Positions 34,516-43,390 of a DNA stretch of 64,000 nt are shown one piece after another (within the stretch, counting starts at the first letter, position 1; each line of letters opens with the position of its first letter). The DNA is taken from positions 25,497 to 89,496 of the forward strand of contig NZ_JAKOAV010000014.1 of the NCBI RefSeq assembly GCF_029478095.1, written 5' to 3'. The translations under genes and the position numbers were made by a program. The DNA comes from Pelotomaculum isophthalicicum JI (GTDB taxonomy: Bacteria; Bacillota; Desulfotomaculia; Desulfotomaculales; Pelotomaculaceae). Under the pieces are notes generated by a model. It saw only the letters and a program-made list of their open reading frames with translations. It made no database searches and was not told the DNA's origin.

Positions 34516-34896
34516 ATGAACATCCCGGCTGATCTGAAATACTCCAGTGAGCATGAGTGGGTCAGGGCGGAAGGAGACGAGGCGTCAATCGGTATTACCG
34601 ACTATGCGCAGCACGCTCTGGGTGATATTGTTTTTGTCGAATTGCCCGAGGTTGGGGAAGAAGTCGGCGCGGGCGAGGCACTCGCGGTGGTTGAGTCGGT
34701 CAAAGCCGCTTCGGACGTCTATTCCCCGGTAAGCGGCAAAATCGCAAAGGTCAACGAGCGCCTTTTCGCGTCACCGGAACTGGTTAACAGCGACCCCTAC
34801 GGGAGTTGGTTTGTGGTAGTGTCGATGTCCGATCCGGGCGAGTTGGACACCCTGCTTTCCCCGGAGGAGTATGTCAAGTTATGCGAGGAGGAATGA
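34516..34896 (+). CDS. gcvH: Glycine cleavage system H protein
   Basis: 126 residues. Lipoyl-bearing carrier with the prosthetic lysine in [15 protein letters not shown] and the usual opening [14 protein letters not shown], plus [19 protein letters not shown] and NSDPYGSWF. It shuttles the aminomethyl group between the P, T and L proteins. GGGAGGATA lies before the ATG, 13 bases after gcvT. Its lipoylation needs a ligase or octanoyl transferase; only the severed tail of such a gene remains in this locus. Confidence 0.96.
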   Translation: MNIPADLKYSSEHEWVRAEGDEASIGITDYAQHALGDIVFVELPEVGEEVGAGEALAVVESVKAASDVYSPVSGKIAKVNERLFASPELVNSDPYGSWFVVVSMSDPGELDTLLSPEEYVKLCEEE

Positions 34897-34899
34897 TCG

Positions 34900-36243
34900 G
34901 TGTACCCGTATCTTCCCGTTACCAGCGAAGAACGCCGGCGAATGCTGGAGACTGTCGGTGTTGAATCAATAGAGGAATTGTTTGTCGACATACCGTCCGT
35001 GGTGCGCTGTAAAGGCCGCTTAAATTTGCCCGGCCCCCTTTCGGAAATGGAAATGGTACGTCATATGAAAGCCCTGGCGGGGAAGAATAAAAATCTGGAT
35101 GATTATGCCTGTTTTCTCGGCGCGGGAGCGTACGACCATTATGTTCCCAGTATAATCAACCACATCCTCCTGCGCCAGGAGTTTTATACCGCTTATACCC
35201 CGTATCAGCCTGAAGTGAGCCAGGGAACCTTGCAGGCTATTTTTGAATACCAGACCATGATCTGCGAATTAACCGGGATGGAGGTATCCAACGCTTCTGT
35301 GTATGACGGAGCCAGCGCCCTGGCCGAGGCCGTGGCCATGGCCTGCCAGGCCACCCGGCGTGGTGAGGTCATGCTTTCCCGGACGGTTCACCCTGAAGCC
35401 CGGGAAGTGGTCAAAACCTATTCCCGCTTCAGCGGCGTCAGTATCAAAGAGTTGGGTTGTCAAAACGGCCTTACCGGGCTAAGAGAGGCTGAAGAGCGGA
35501 TTAATGACCAAATAAGCGCAATTGTGGTGCAAAACCCGAACTATTTCGGGGCGCTGGAAGATCTGACCAAGTTCGCTGAGCTGGCACACCGGCATAAAGC
35601 TCTGCTGATTGTCAGCGCCGACCCGATTGCGCTTGGCTTATTGAAGCCCCCCGGTGAGACCGGGGCGGACATCGTGGTGGGAGAAGGACAGACGCTGGGC
35701 AATTCATTAAGCTTCGGCGGGCCGTATTTCGGCTTTATGGCCACTACTGAGAAGCTGATGCGCCGGCTGCCCGGCCGGATTGTCGGCCAAACTACCGACA
35801 GCGAGGGCAACCGGGGTTTTATCCTGACTTTGCAGGCCAGGGAGCAGCACATCAGGCGGGAAAAAGCCACCTCCAATATTTGTTCCAACCAGGCCTTGTG
35901 CGCTCTGGCCGCCACCGTGTATTTAACCGTACTGGGGAAAAAAGGACTCCGGCGAGTCGCCGAGCTATGTTTGCAAAAGGCCCATTATACTTACCGCAGT
36001 TTGCTGGAAACCGGCAAGTTTGCTCCAACCTTCACCGCCCCGTTCTTTAAAGAGTTCGCCGTAACCAGTCAAGAAGACACCGCTGTAGTGAATGCCCGCC
36101 TGATGGAAAACAAGATTATCGGGGGTTATCCTTTAGACCGAGATTATCCTGAGCTAAAAAATTCACTTTTAGTTGCCGTGACTGAAAGCAGGACCAGGGA
36201 CGAGATAGACCGGCTGGTTAAATATAGCGTGATAACAAAGTGA
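34900..36243 (+). CDS. gcvPA: Glycine dehydrogenase (decarboxylating) subunit 1
   Basis: 447 residues from GTG 34900, three bases after gcvH. It is the N-terminal half of the P protein: YPYLPVTSEERRRML, FLGAGAYDHYVPSIINHIL, FYTAYTPYQPEVSQGTLQ, YDGASALAEA, SFGGPYFGFMA and REQHIRREKATSNICSNQ. With subunit 2 it decarboxylates glycine onto H protein using pyridoxal phosphate. The next gene would normally follow closely, but a 180-base gap with repeat C intervenes. Confidence 0.95.
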   Translation: MYPYLPVTSEERRRMLETVGVESIEELFVDIPSVVRCKGRLNLPGPLSEMEMVRHMKALAGKNKNLDDYACFLGAGAYDHYVPSIINHILLRQEFYTAYTPYQPEVSQGTLQAIFEYQTMICELTGMEVSNASVYDGASALAEAVAMACQATRRGEVMLSRTVHPEAREVVKTYSRFSGVSIKELGCQNGLTGLREAEERINDQISAIVVQNPNYFGALEDLTKFAELAHRHKALLIVSADPIALGLLKPPGETGADIVVGEGQTLGNSLSFGGPYFGFMATTEKLMRRLPGRIVGQTTDSEGNRGFILTLQAREQHIRREKATSNICSNQALCALAATVYLTVLGKKGLRRVAELCLQKAHYTYRSLLETGKFAPTFTAPFFKEFAVTSQEDTAVVNARLMENKIIGGYPLDRDYPELKNSLLVAVTESRTRDEIDRLVKYSVITK

Positions 36244-36299
36244 AATAAAATATGGAGGTACAGTGCTTGAATTTACCTTGTAGGTGGCGATACACTGTG

Positions 36300-36390
36300 T
36301 TCAGGAGTCAGAAGTCAGGAGTCAGGATAAAAGAATGGTTAATTGTCGTCCAATATTCTGAATTCTGACTCCTGAATTCTGAATACTTGA
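36300..36390. repeat. Repeat C, compact copy between gcvPA and gcvPB
   Basis: TCAGGAGTCAGAAGTCAGGA is inverted against ATTCTGACTCCTGAATTCTG around a core GATAAAAGAATGGTTAATTG and TCGTCCAATATTC. The core and the direct TCAG-rich arms match the split copy at 24391-24685. Confidence 0.6.
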
Positions 36391-36424
36391 ATAGTACTTG
36401 AATAGTAATGGAGTGAAGATTGTG

Positions 36425-37870
36425 ATGGAACTTATCTTTGAACAAAGCGTTCCGGGCCGGACCGGCATCTCCCTGCCTGCCATAGATGTTCCTGAAGAGG
36501 AAATAGAAAGCTTGATTCCCGCCGAGTACCTGCGACAAGAGCCGCCCGGCCTGCCGGAGGTCAGCGAGGTGGAGGCGGCGCGTCATTTTACCCGGCTGTC
36601 CCGGCGCAACTTCGGGGTTGACACTGGTTTTTACCCGCTTGGTTCCTGTACGATGAAATATAATCCCAAGGTCAATGAGGATATGGCGCGCCTGAACGGA
36701 TTTGCCCGGATTCACCCTTATCAAAGCGCGGATACGGTTCAGGGCTGTCTGGAATTGCTTTACCATATGGACCGTTGTCTTTCTGAACTCACCGGAATGG
36801 CCCGGGTGTCCCTGCAACCCGCGGCCGGCGCCCATGGTGAACTGACCGGCCTGATGATGATTAAAGCTTACCACGAAAACCGGGGCGAGGGTCACCGTAA
36901 AAAGATTATTGTACCTGATTCCTCTCACGGCACTAATCCCGCTTCGGCTCAGATGGCCGGCCTGGAGATTGTTGAAATAAAATCCGGCAAGAACGGCCGC
37001 GTGGATCTGGAAGAACTGAGGAAAACTGTTGATGGTCAGGTTGCCGGGATCATGCTGACCAACCCCAATACCCTTGGCATTTTTGAATCTGATATTAGAG
37101 AAATAGCCGATATCGTCCACAGCGCGGGCGGCCTGCTCTATAACGACGGGGCCAACGCCAACGCCATACTGGGGATATCGACCCCGGGCGACATGGGTTT
37201 TGACGTTGTTCACCTGAATTTGCATAAAAGCTTTGCCGCGCCACATGGCGGGGGCGGCCCAGGCTCCGGCCCGGTGGGAGTGAAAGAGCGCCTGACGCCT
37301 TTCCTGCCCAAGCCTCTCGTGGAAATAAAGGAGGACGGCAGCTATTATCTGGAGTACAACCGCCCTTTGTCTATCGGAAAGGTCAAATCTTATTACGGGA
37401 ATTTTGGAGTAGTGGTCAAAGCCTACGCCTATATCCTGGCCATGGGGCCGGAAGGTTTGCGGCGGGTGGCGGAAGACGCCGTGCTGAACGCCAACTTTTT
37501 GATGAAGAAGCTCAAGGAATATTATGATCTTCCCTATGATCAGGTTTGCAAGCATGAGTTTGTGCTGTCAGGCGCCCGGCAGAAAGAAAAGGGTGTGAAT
37601 ACCGAGGACATTGCCAAAAGGCTGCTGGATTATGGCTATCATCCGCCGACCGTTTACTTCCCTTTAATCGTTAAGGAGGCGTTAATGATTGAACCGACGG
37701 AAACGGAAAATCTGGAAACCCTGGAGAGATTTATCGATGCCATGATCCGGATTGCCACGGAAGTCGAGCAAGAGCCGGAAAAGGTCAGGCTTGCCCCGCA
37801 TACTACCGTGGTCGGGCGGCTGGATGCGGTGAAAGCGGCCCGCAAGCCGGCTTTAATATGGAAATCATAA
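36425..37870 (+). CDS. gcvPB: Glycine dehydrogenase (decarboxylating) subunit 2
   Basis: 481 residues from ATG 36425; a GTG one codon earlier is better spaced from GGAG and may be used. It is the PLP-binding half of the P protein: [19 protein letters not shown], the PLP lysine in [19 protein letters not shown] (K about 270), [37 protein letters not shown]. It works with GcvPA. Its stop (TAA 37868-37870) is followed in the same frame by the tail of a lipoate-ligase-type protein. Confidence 0.95.
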   Translation: MELIFEQSVPGRTGISLPAIDVPEEEIESLIPAEYLRQEPPGLPEVSEVEAARHFTRLSRRNFGVDTGFYPLGSCTMKYNPKVNEDMARLNGFARIHPYQSADTVQGCLELLYHMDRCLSELTGMARVSLQPAAGAHGELTGLMMIKAYHENRGEGHRKKIIVPDSSHGTNPASAQMAGLEIVEIKSGKNGRVDLEELRKTVDGQVAGIMLTNPNTLGIFESDIREIADIVHSAGGLLYNDGANANAILGISTPGDMGFDVVHLNLHKSFAAPHGGGGPGSGPVGVKERLTPFLPKPLVEIKEDGSYYLEYNRPLSIGKVKSYYGNFGVVVKAYAYILAMGPEGLRRVAEDAVLNANFLMKKLKEYYDLPYDQVCKHEFVLSGARQKEKGVNTEDIAKRLLDYGYHPPTVYFPLIVKEALMIEPTETENLETLERFIDAMIRIATEVEQEPEKVRLAPHTTVVGRLDAVKAARKPALIWKS

Positions 37871-38017
37871 GAAGTCAGCGCCGCCTTGCGCGAGGGCTTT
37901 AGCAGCGCATTGGGAATTGAATTGGAGCCGGCACGGCTAACGTCTGAGGAGGCGCGCCTTGCAAGGGAACTGGCAGACGCAAAATACAAATCGCAGGAAT
38001 GGAATAATAAATATTAA
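37871..38017 (+). pseudogene. C-terminal tail of a lipoate-protein ligase / octanoyltransferase (LplA/LipM-type)
   Basis: Starting right after the gcvPB stop and in its frame, 48 codons read EVSAALREGFSSALGIELEP, then an acidic LTSEEARLARELADAKY segment, and KSQEWNNKY before TAA at 38015. The pattern (R)EGFxxALGIELEP-L(T/S)xEExxLAxxLAxxKYxSxEWN is the conserved C-terminus of lipoate ligase A/LipM proteins. The rest of the gene and any start are missing, so this is a deletion remnant. It fits the pathway, since GcvH must be lipoylated. Confidence 0.6.
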
Positions 38018-38109
38018 CCGGTGCCGCTTAAATTCGAATCGCGTATTAGAACACCAACTAACGGTTGATTTAATATAATTATATATATACCAGTAAAGGT
38101 GTGGTTGCA

Positions 38110-38226
38110 TTGACATTGCCGCCTACGGAAGAGATCCAGCATGACCTTTTGTTGACTATTATAGTGGCTTTATTTATTCTTTTCTCAACAGGGATCGCGG
38201 GACCTTCAAGAGTGCCCCCGGCTTAA
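38110..38226 (+). CDS. Possible 38-residue membrane peptide
   Basis: From TTG 38110, with a fair GGTGTGG upstream: an acidic start (TLPPTEEIQHD), one hydrophobic helix (LLLTIIVALFILFSTGIAG) and a short basic-proline tail (PSRVPPA). I recognise no family. Its end overlaps the structured region 38199-38297. It could be chance; the hydrophobic helix is the only support. Confidence 0.3.
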   Translation: MTLPPTEEIQHDLLLTIIVALFILFSTGIAGPSRVPPA

Positions 38227-38297
38227 GCAGGGACGCAACCAGATGTTGGCCGTTCTTATATAGGATATAAGAATCGCAATAGCACCCGGGGGTCCGG
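38199..38297 (+). ncRNA. Structured RNA candidate upstream of the 116-residue protein gene
   Basis: CCCCCG (38215-38220) can pair with CGGGGG (38287-38292), and GGACC upstream with GGTCC downstream. Inside are a GGGACGCAACCAGATGTTGG stretch and a perfect 9-bp hairpin TTCTTATAT-AGG-ATATAAGAA (38253-38273). GGCCGTT occurs inside (about 38249) and again just before the ribosome site of the next gene. The GGGACGCAA box recalls c-di-GMP-I aptamers, but the other conserved parts are missing. No known class fits. Confidence 0.35.
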
Positions 38298-38340
38298 TCG
38301 TTTCCTCGCCATAAAGTAGGCCGTTAAAGGGGATTTTTTC

Positions 38341-38691
38341 ATGCTATCAAACAACGATCTTAATATATTGAAGGAACAGATCATGGCTCAACTGGGACAG
38401 GAAACACCTTTTTCAACTAAAAATGCCAAGAAAACTGACATTTGTAATAATGGGAATAATAAAAATGCGAATAACATGCTTCTTAATCTCACACCGCAAA
38501 AGATTTTGGTGATTGCCGGGCTCTTAGGGGGCGCGTTAGAGGTAAAGTATGTTTTAGTGGACAGGGATCAAATAATTAACGTTCTCCTGGATGGTTCGTT
38601 AAAGCGAAAGACCAAATTAGATAAAATGCTGGATGAAATCGGAGCAATGCCCTTTGATGACGTATTAAGGGCTGTGTTGGGGAGAGTATAA
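38341..38691 (+). CDS. Hypothetical protein, 116 residues
   Basis: ATG 38341 behind AAAGGGG. A polar Asn-rich linker (CNNGNNKNANNMLLN, about 38-52) joins an N-terminal helix (NDLNILKEQIMAQLG) to a C-terminal domain (LTPQKILVIAGLLGGALEVK, YVLVDRDQIINVLLDGSLKR, MLDEIGAMPFDDVLRAVLGR). The segment LVIAGLLGGALEV is moderately hydrophobic but short for a membrane span. I recognise no family. It stands alone between a structured leader and a long inverted repeat. Confidence 0.7.
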   Translation: MLSNNDLNILKEQIMAQLGQETPFSTKNAKKTDICNNGNNKNANNMLLNLTPQKILVIAGLLGGALEVKYVLVDRDQIINVLLDGSLKRKTKLDKMLDEIGAMPFDDVLRAVLGRV

Positions 38692-38708
38692 TAATAAGTT
38701 ATCCCATA

Positions 38709-38776
38709 TGTTTTTCGCCGTAAAACCGCGATCCTTTGATGCGTTAGGAAATGCGGTTTTATAGTTTTACGGTGAT
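38709..38776. repeat. Long inverted repeat after the 116-residue protein gene
   Basis: CGCCGTAAAAC with GTTTTACGGTG (outer) and AAAACCGC with GCGGTTTT (inner) form a nested hairpin. There is no T-run on the plus strand, so terminator function is uncertain. Confidence 0.5.
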
Positions 38777-38895
38777 AATTAATCTGATAATGACTCATAC
38801 TTTGCGCGGGGGGTTTTACTATAAACCGGACGGAAGGGATATCCCAGGCTGATATTATTTACTTCATTCTGATTGACCGGTTCTGTGGCAGTGGG

Positions 38896-40353
38896 GTGTT
38901 TTGCGGCAGTTCAGCCGGTCCGGAGCAGTACCACGGAGGGAATTTCGCCGGGATCATGGAAAAGATCCCTTATTTAAAGCATCTCGGCGTTACAGCTTTG
39001 TGGATCACCCCGGTCTATCTGGGTATCGGCGGCATCCACGGCGCGGCGGGGCTGACTGAAGGCTACCATGGTTACTGGCCGCTTGATTTTGAACGGATCG
39101 ATACGCATCTTATTCCTGATACAGTGGATAACGGCAGGGATAAATTGAAAATGCTGGTCGAGCAGTTGCATGATAACGGGATTAAAATTATCCTCGACGT
39201 AATTGTCAGCCATACCGGATACCATAATGAGAATTACCATAATTATCCCCACCGCCTGCCCGCGCACTGGTTTAAAAAACATCAGGACGACTTGCCCTTC
39301 GGCCTGCCGGCCCTTGATCACGGGCAGGCCGATGTCAGGGATTATTTTGTGAACAATATTATCGACTGGATTGAAGATACGGGAATAGACGCCATCAGGC
39401 TGGATTCAGCCAGACATATAGACCAGACTTTCTGGTACTATTTTAAGGCGTATGTGCGGGGGAAATACCGGAATATTTTTTTTCTGGGCGAAGTGCTGGA
39501 TTTTGATGCTGATTCCGTGTCGAAATACCAGAGGGAACATGATTTTGACTCTCTTTTTGATTTCCCCTTGTGTGGCAATATTATTGATGTGATGATCCGG
39601 AACGAAGATAATAAGCCGCCGGAGCACCGTAAGGGTATGTGCGCCATAGCCGGGCCGCGCGGCGCTGCCGCCCCTGAAACGCCCGGGGTGCTGGATACCG
39701 ACTGGAAATATAATAATGCCAACCGTCTGGTCACACTTGTGGATAACCACGATTTGGAGAAAAGAGTAATGAGCTGGGCGGTGAATTATTCTAACGGAGA
39801 CAGAAGCGAGGCGGCGAATCTGGTTGTTTATGTTTTATCATTTTTGTTGACCACCAGGGGTATACCTCAGGTATATTACGGCACGGAAATCGGCCTGGAG
39901 GGTGACCGCTGTGCGGGTGGGGACGCTCGCCTGCGCATGGATATGCCATGGGAGAAAATCGACCCGTCAACATTGGAGCCTTTTCCTGGTTATTCTGTGG
40001 AAAGTTTTATTTACCGCAGCTTGCGCAAATTAATCAGGCTTCGCCGGGAAAACGAAGCACTTCAATACGGCTATCTATTCACCCTTTACTCCAGCTTTGA
40101 CGTTTATGTTTACATGAGGGAGTTCCGCGGGAATACCATCATCGTGGGCTTGAACAACAGCCGGACTGATCGGTCCGTTAGGATAGATATTGCCGTAAAC
40201 CTGAATGTACCTGGCCGGATTAAGAAAAATTTTGCCGACCGCCGGATCATGGTAAATCTCATGGATACTTCTGAGACAGTAGAATACCTTCCTTCCGGTA
40301 AATTGGGAATGAACATCAAGGGGAAGCAAGCGCTGATCCTTAAATTAGTCTGA
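38896..40353 (+). CDS. Alpha-amylase family (GH13) protein, start uncertain
   Basis: 485 residues from GTG 38896, the first standard start. GH13 signatures are complete: LGVTALWITPVY, GYHGYWPLDFERID, DVIVSHTGYHN, the nucleophile Asp in GIDAIRLDSARHI, the acid Glu in FLGEVLDF, and LVDNHD. No signal peptide; probably cytoplasmic, acting on alpha-glucans. Coding sequence clearly extends upstream: the same frame reads ADIIYFILIDRFCGSG from about 38848, which is the first barrel strand of amylases. No ATG/GTG/TTG exists there. GGGGGG lies eight bases before an ATA at 38821, so the true start may be non-standard or mutated. Confidence 0.88.
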   Translation: MFCGSSAGPEQYHGGNFAGIMEKIPYLKHLGVTALWITPVYLGIGGIHGAAGLTEGYHGYWPLDFERIDTHLIPDTVDNGRDKLKMLVEQLHDNGIKIILDVIVSHTGYHNENYHNYPHRLPAHWFKKHQDDLPFGLPALDHGQADVRDYFVNNIIDWIEDTGIDAIRLDSARHIDQTFWYYFKAYVRGKYRNIFFLGEVLDFDADSVSKYQREHDFDSLFDFPLCGNIIDVMIRNEDNKPPEHRKGMCAIAGPRGAAAPETPGVLDTDWKYNNANRLVTLVDNHDLEKRVMSWAVNYSNGDRSEAANLVVYVLSFLLTTRGIPQVYYGTEIGLEGDRCAGGDARLRMDMPWEKIDPSTLEPFPGYSVESFIYRSLRKLIRLRRENEALQYGYLFTLYSSFDVYVYMREFRGNTIIVGLNNSRTDRSVRIDIAVNLNVPGRIKKNFADRRIMVNLMDTSETVEYLPSGKLGMNIKGKQALILKLV

Positions 40354-40474
40354 CGTCTGTTACCTTGACAAGGACCTTGCTATTTCCTATCATTAATTTG
40401 TTAACTTATTAGTATCTTCATACCTACGTTGCCGAGGCTGTGTGGAAACAAAATGATAAAAGAGGCGATATGAA

Positions 40475-41257
40475 TTGGGGCGTTCGTTTGTCTGGAATAA
40501 GGTGAAATACCCCAATTGGACAGGTCTTAAACTGTCAGGAATTCTTTATGCCGGTCCGGCTGAGGGTACAATAGTGGTTGTTTGCCATGGCTTTACCGGA
40601 AGCAAGGAGGGTGGCGGACGGGCGGTCGCCATGGCGGAGGAATTGGGTTCGCGTGGATACGCCACTCTGCTTTTTGACTTTAGCGGTTGCGGAGACAGCG
40701 AAGGTGATTTTGCCGACGTTTGTCTCACACGGCATATAGGGGACGTTAAGTGTTCAGTGGATTTTTGCCGCGGTCTTGGTTTCAACAGGGTTGTCACGGT
40801 TGGCCGAAGCTTTGGCGGGACGGCGGCTATTGGCCTGGGTAGGGCTGGCGGCGATGTGGCCGGTGTTTGCACCTGGTCGGCCCCGGGCGCGTTAAGGGAA
40901 GTATTCACTCGTTTGCGTGTCCAAGCGGCCGGCGAGGATAGCGATATGATCAGATTGTCGGAAGAAGAGGATGCGTTACGGATAAAAAAGAGTTTTATCA
41001 CTGATCTGGACAGGTATGATATATTCAGCCGGGCTGCTCTGATTGCGCCTAGTCCGCTGCTGGTTATCCACGGGAGCAATGATCAGGTGGTCCCGGTAGA
41101 TAACGCCTGGTCGATTTACAAAGCTGCCGGTGATCCGAAAAAAATTCAAATTATCCCTGAAGCCGACCACCAGTTTACCGGAAGTCACCTGAAAGTATGG
41201 GAAGTGTTCTTTGAGTGGCTGGCAGAGCACTTTCCAACGAACATGAATTGTAGTTAA
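40475..41257 (+). CDS. Alpha/beta hydrolase (esterase/acylaminoacyl-peptidase-like)
   Basis: 260 residues from TTG 40475 with AAGAGGCG upstream. Alpha/beta-hydrolase fold: oxyanion region VVVCHGFTGSKEGGGRAVAM, the sheet LLFDFSGCGDSEG, nucleophile Ser in TVGRSFGGTAAIG, Asp in LVIHGSNDQVVPV and His in PEADHQFTG, so the catalytic triad is complete. No signal peptide. The GFTGSKEG...DFSGCGDSEG wording groups it with bacterial cinnamoyl-ester-hydrolase-like proteins; the substrate is unknown. It stands 122 bases after the amylase. Confidence 0.85.
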   Translation: MGRSFVWNKVKYPNWTGLKLSGILYAGPAEGTIVVVCHGFTGSKEGGGRAVAMAEELGSRGYATLLFDFSGCGDSEGDFADVCLTRHIGDVKCSVDFCRGLGFNRVVTVGRSFGGTAAIGLGRAGGDVAGVCTWSAPGALREVFTRLRVQAAGEDSDMIRLSEEEDALRIKKSFITDLDRYDIFSRAALIAPSPLLVIHGSNDQVVPVDNAWSIYKAAGDPKKIQIIPEADHQFTGSHLKVWEVFFEWLAEHFPTNMNCS

Positions 41258-41383
41258 ATAACTAAAATTTAACAATGAGATTAGCAAAATAACATTATTT
41301 AGCCGCTCTGTCGCGTTATAAATGATCTATGATAATCGAATAATAATAAAAGCTGTTGTTCCATAAAAAAGGAGGTTGGGCTA

Positions 41384-41578
41384 ATGAGCAGAAGGCGTGG
41401 AGGAGTAATGTCCGAAAGGCTGAAGTATGAATTAGCCGACGAGTTGGGCGTAGGCGGCGTGGTACGCAGGGATGGCGGCTACTTCGGTAATGTTTCTTCG
41501 AAAAACTGTGGTAACCTGGTCAGACTTGCGATCGAACGGGCCGAACAAACCATGGCGGGGAACAATGGCTGGAAGTAA
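41384..41578 (+). CDS. Alpha/beta-type small acid-soluble spore protein
   Basis: 64 residues. The two SASP motifs are clear: KYELADELGV with the germination-protease site after the Glu, and GYFGNVSSKNCGNLVRLAIE followed by RAE. These proteins coat and protect spore DNA. AAAGGAGG precedes the ATG and a perfect terminator follows the stop, so it is monocistronic as usual for ssp genes. Forespore sigma-G expression is expected, but I could not define the promoter. Confidence 0.93.
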   Translation: MSRRRGGVMSERLKYELADELGVGGVVRRDGGYFGNVSSKNCGNLVRLAIERAEQTMAGNNGWK

Positions 41579-41606
41579 AAAGATGCCCTTCAAGGGCATC
41601 TTTTTA
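41577..41606 (+). terminator. Terminator after the SASP gene
   Basis: AAAAGATGCCCTT and AAGGGCATCTTTTT form a 13-bp stem with a one-base loop on paper, then T-run. Confidence 0.85.
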
Positions 41607-41688
41607 ACATATACCTCTTATCCGTCGTAAAGCCATATAAATATCAATCAAGTTTTTTTTTGACATATTTAATTTTGTTAACTTAAGA

Positions 41689-41716
41689 TTGATTTTGTGT
41701 CAAGTTATGATAATAT
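41689..41716 (+). promoter_or_regulatory. Likely promoter of the DUF47-Pit operon
   Basis: TTGATT (41689-41694), 16 bases, TAATAT (41711-41716), 42 bases before the DUF47 start. Confidence 0.4.
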
Positions 41717-41757
41717 ACCAGAGGAAGTAACATTTTCTCCCCGGGAGGAGTCTGGTT

Positions 41758-42372
41758 ATGTTTCAAAAGAAAAAAGACGTTTTTTTTGATAATTTGGTGA
41801 TGATAGCTAAAAATCTTCAGCTTGCTATTCAGGTTTTCCGCGAAGAAATAACCAAACTGAGCGATGCGGAAGAATTCGCCCTGCAACTCAAAACTGTTGA
41901 GGATATGGGGGATCACTATACTCATGAAATTATTCTGGCTTTAAATAGAACCTTCATAACTCCTTTTGAACGTGAAGACATACTGGGGCTTACTTTGAAA
42001 CTGGATGATGTATTAGATTGCCTGGAAGCGTGCGCTTCCCGCCTGGAGCTTTATAATATCCTCGAAGCAGACGATTATATGATGCTTTTTACGAAAAATA
42101 TTGAAATGTGCATCCAGGAAATTGTTTACGCGATAAACCACCTGGTGGAAAAAAGGCTTACGGATATGACCAACCATACCCATAAGATTAACGAATTGGA
42201 AAATGTGGCGGACGACCTGCTCCGGGATAGTCTGAAAACACTTTTCTCCACTTGTACCGATGCGATTGAGTTAATTAAAAGGAAAGATATATATGGCATG
42301 ATGGAAGCTGTATCAGATTCCTGCGAGGACGTGGCTAATATTCTTGAAGGTATTATGATGCGGAGTTCTTAA
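41758..42372 (+). CDS. DUF47 (PhoU-like) phosphate transport regulator
   Basis: 204 residues, all-helical PhoU-like fold: FFDNLVMIAKNLQLAIQVF, EDMGDHYTHEIILALNRTFI then TPFEREDILGLTLKLDDVLD, and NELENVADDLLRDSLKTLF. DUF47 proteins accompany Pit-type transporters and modulate them, and the E/D-rich helices bind metal. The pit gene follows ten bases after the stop. CCGGGAGGAG lies before the ATG. Regulation by phosphate is inferred from the family; no clear Pho box was found. Confidence 0.9.
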   Translation: MFQKKKDVFFDNLVMIAKNLQLAIQVFREEITKLSDAEEFALQLKTVEDMGDHYTHEIILALNRTFITPFEREDILGLTLKLDDVLDCLEACASRLELYNILEADDYMMLFTKNIEMCIQEIVYAINHLVEKRLTDMTNHTHKINELENVADDLLRDSLKTLFSTCTDAIELIKRKDIYGMMEAVSDSCEDVANILEGIMMRSS

Positions 42373-42382
42373 GGGGGGATTA

Positions 42383-43390
42383 ATGTTGGACTCAACAGCA
42401 ATCCTCATTGGCTTGGTCGTGCTCCTGGCCCTTTCATTTGACTTTATTAACGGTTTTCATGATACAGCCAATTCGATTGCCACGTCAATTTCCACAAAAG
42501 CGCTTCCCCCCAGGATTGCTATTTTGCTGTCCGCCGCTATGAACTTGCTCGGAGCGATGCTGTTTACCGGGGTAGCGCAAACCATCGGCGGGAAAATTGC
42601 CAATCCAATGCAGCTGGAGCATGGCATGTATATTGTTGCCGCTGCGTTGCTCTCGGGCATTGCCTGGAATTTAATTACCTGGTATTACGGAATACCGAGC
42701 AGTTCTTCACATGCCCTAATCGGTTCCCTAACCGGGGCCGTTATCGTCGCCGGCGGGTATCAAGCGGTAAATTATAAAGGTTTTTTAACTATTATCGAGG
42801 CATTAATCATATCACCACTAATTGCTTTTTCAGTGGGTTTTATCATTATGAACTTAATCAGAATCATTTTTAAAAATGCCCATCCTGGCAAGCTAAACAG
42901 ACGTTTCCGTTCTCTTCAAGTATTTACAGCCGCTTGGCAGGCTTTCAGCCATGGCACTAACGACGCGCAAAAATCAATGGGTATTATCACTTTCGCTTTG
43001 GTGGCAGGGGGGCTGCAGGCGAACCTTGAAGTGCCGTTTTGGGTAAAAAGTTCATGCGCGTTAGCGATGGCGCTGGGAACTTCGGTCGGCGGTTGGAAAA
43101 TTATTAAAACTGTCGGCACCCAAATTTTCAAGTTAGAGCCTTCAAGCGGTTTTGCGTCCGACGTTAGTTCAGCGTTGATAATCATTATCGCTACTTTTTT
43201 AAAATTGCCGGTTAGTACAACTCACGTAATATCATCTGCCATTATGGGCGTTGGTTCGGCTAAGCGTGTTTCCGCCGTAAAGTGGGAAACAGCTGAAAAA
43301 ATCGTCATGGCATGGATGATTACACTGCCAGTTACCATTATCTTTGCTGGTTTGACATATTGGATAATTTCTTTAATATTTAATTTTTAA
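42383..43390 (+). CDS. pit: Low-affinity inorganic phosphate transporter, PiT family
   Basis: 335 residues with about ten membrane segments. Both PiT signatures are present: the N-terminal SFDFINGFHDTANSIATSIS and the C-terminal SHGTNDAQKSMGIITFAL, plus SSSHALIGSLTGAV and LPVSTTHVISSAIMGVG. It moves metal-phosphate in symport with H+ across the cytoplasmic membrane. GGGGGG precedes the ATG. It is co-transcribed with the DUF47 gene. Confidence 0.94.
   Translation: MLDSTAILIGLVVLLALSFDFINGFHDTANSIATSISTKALPPRIAILLSAAMNLLGAMLFTGVAQTIGGKIANPMQLEHGMYIVAAALLSGIAWNLITWYYGIPSSSSHALIGSLTGAVIVAGGYQAVNYKGFLTIIEALIISPLIAFSVGFIIMNLIRIIFKNAHPGKLNRRFRSLQVFTAAWQAFSHGTNDAQKSMGIITFALVAGGLQANLEVPFWVKSSCALAMALGTSVGGWKIIKTVGTQIFKLEPSSGFASDVSSALIIIIATFLKLPVSTTHVISSAIMGVGSAKRVSAVKWETAEKIVMAWMITLPVTIIFAGLTYWIISLIFNF

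Noticed and set aside
36308..37555. Long minus-strand frame of 415 codons
   Set aside because: It is the antisense shadow of gcvPB, with low-complexity composition and no domain. The plus-strand gene is certain.
38199..38297. Second c-di-GMP-I riboswitch
   Set aside because: Only the GGGACGCAA box is similar. The GCAAACC-type 5' part, tetraloop and the 3' closing box seen at 54941-55024 are absent.
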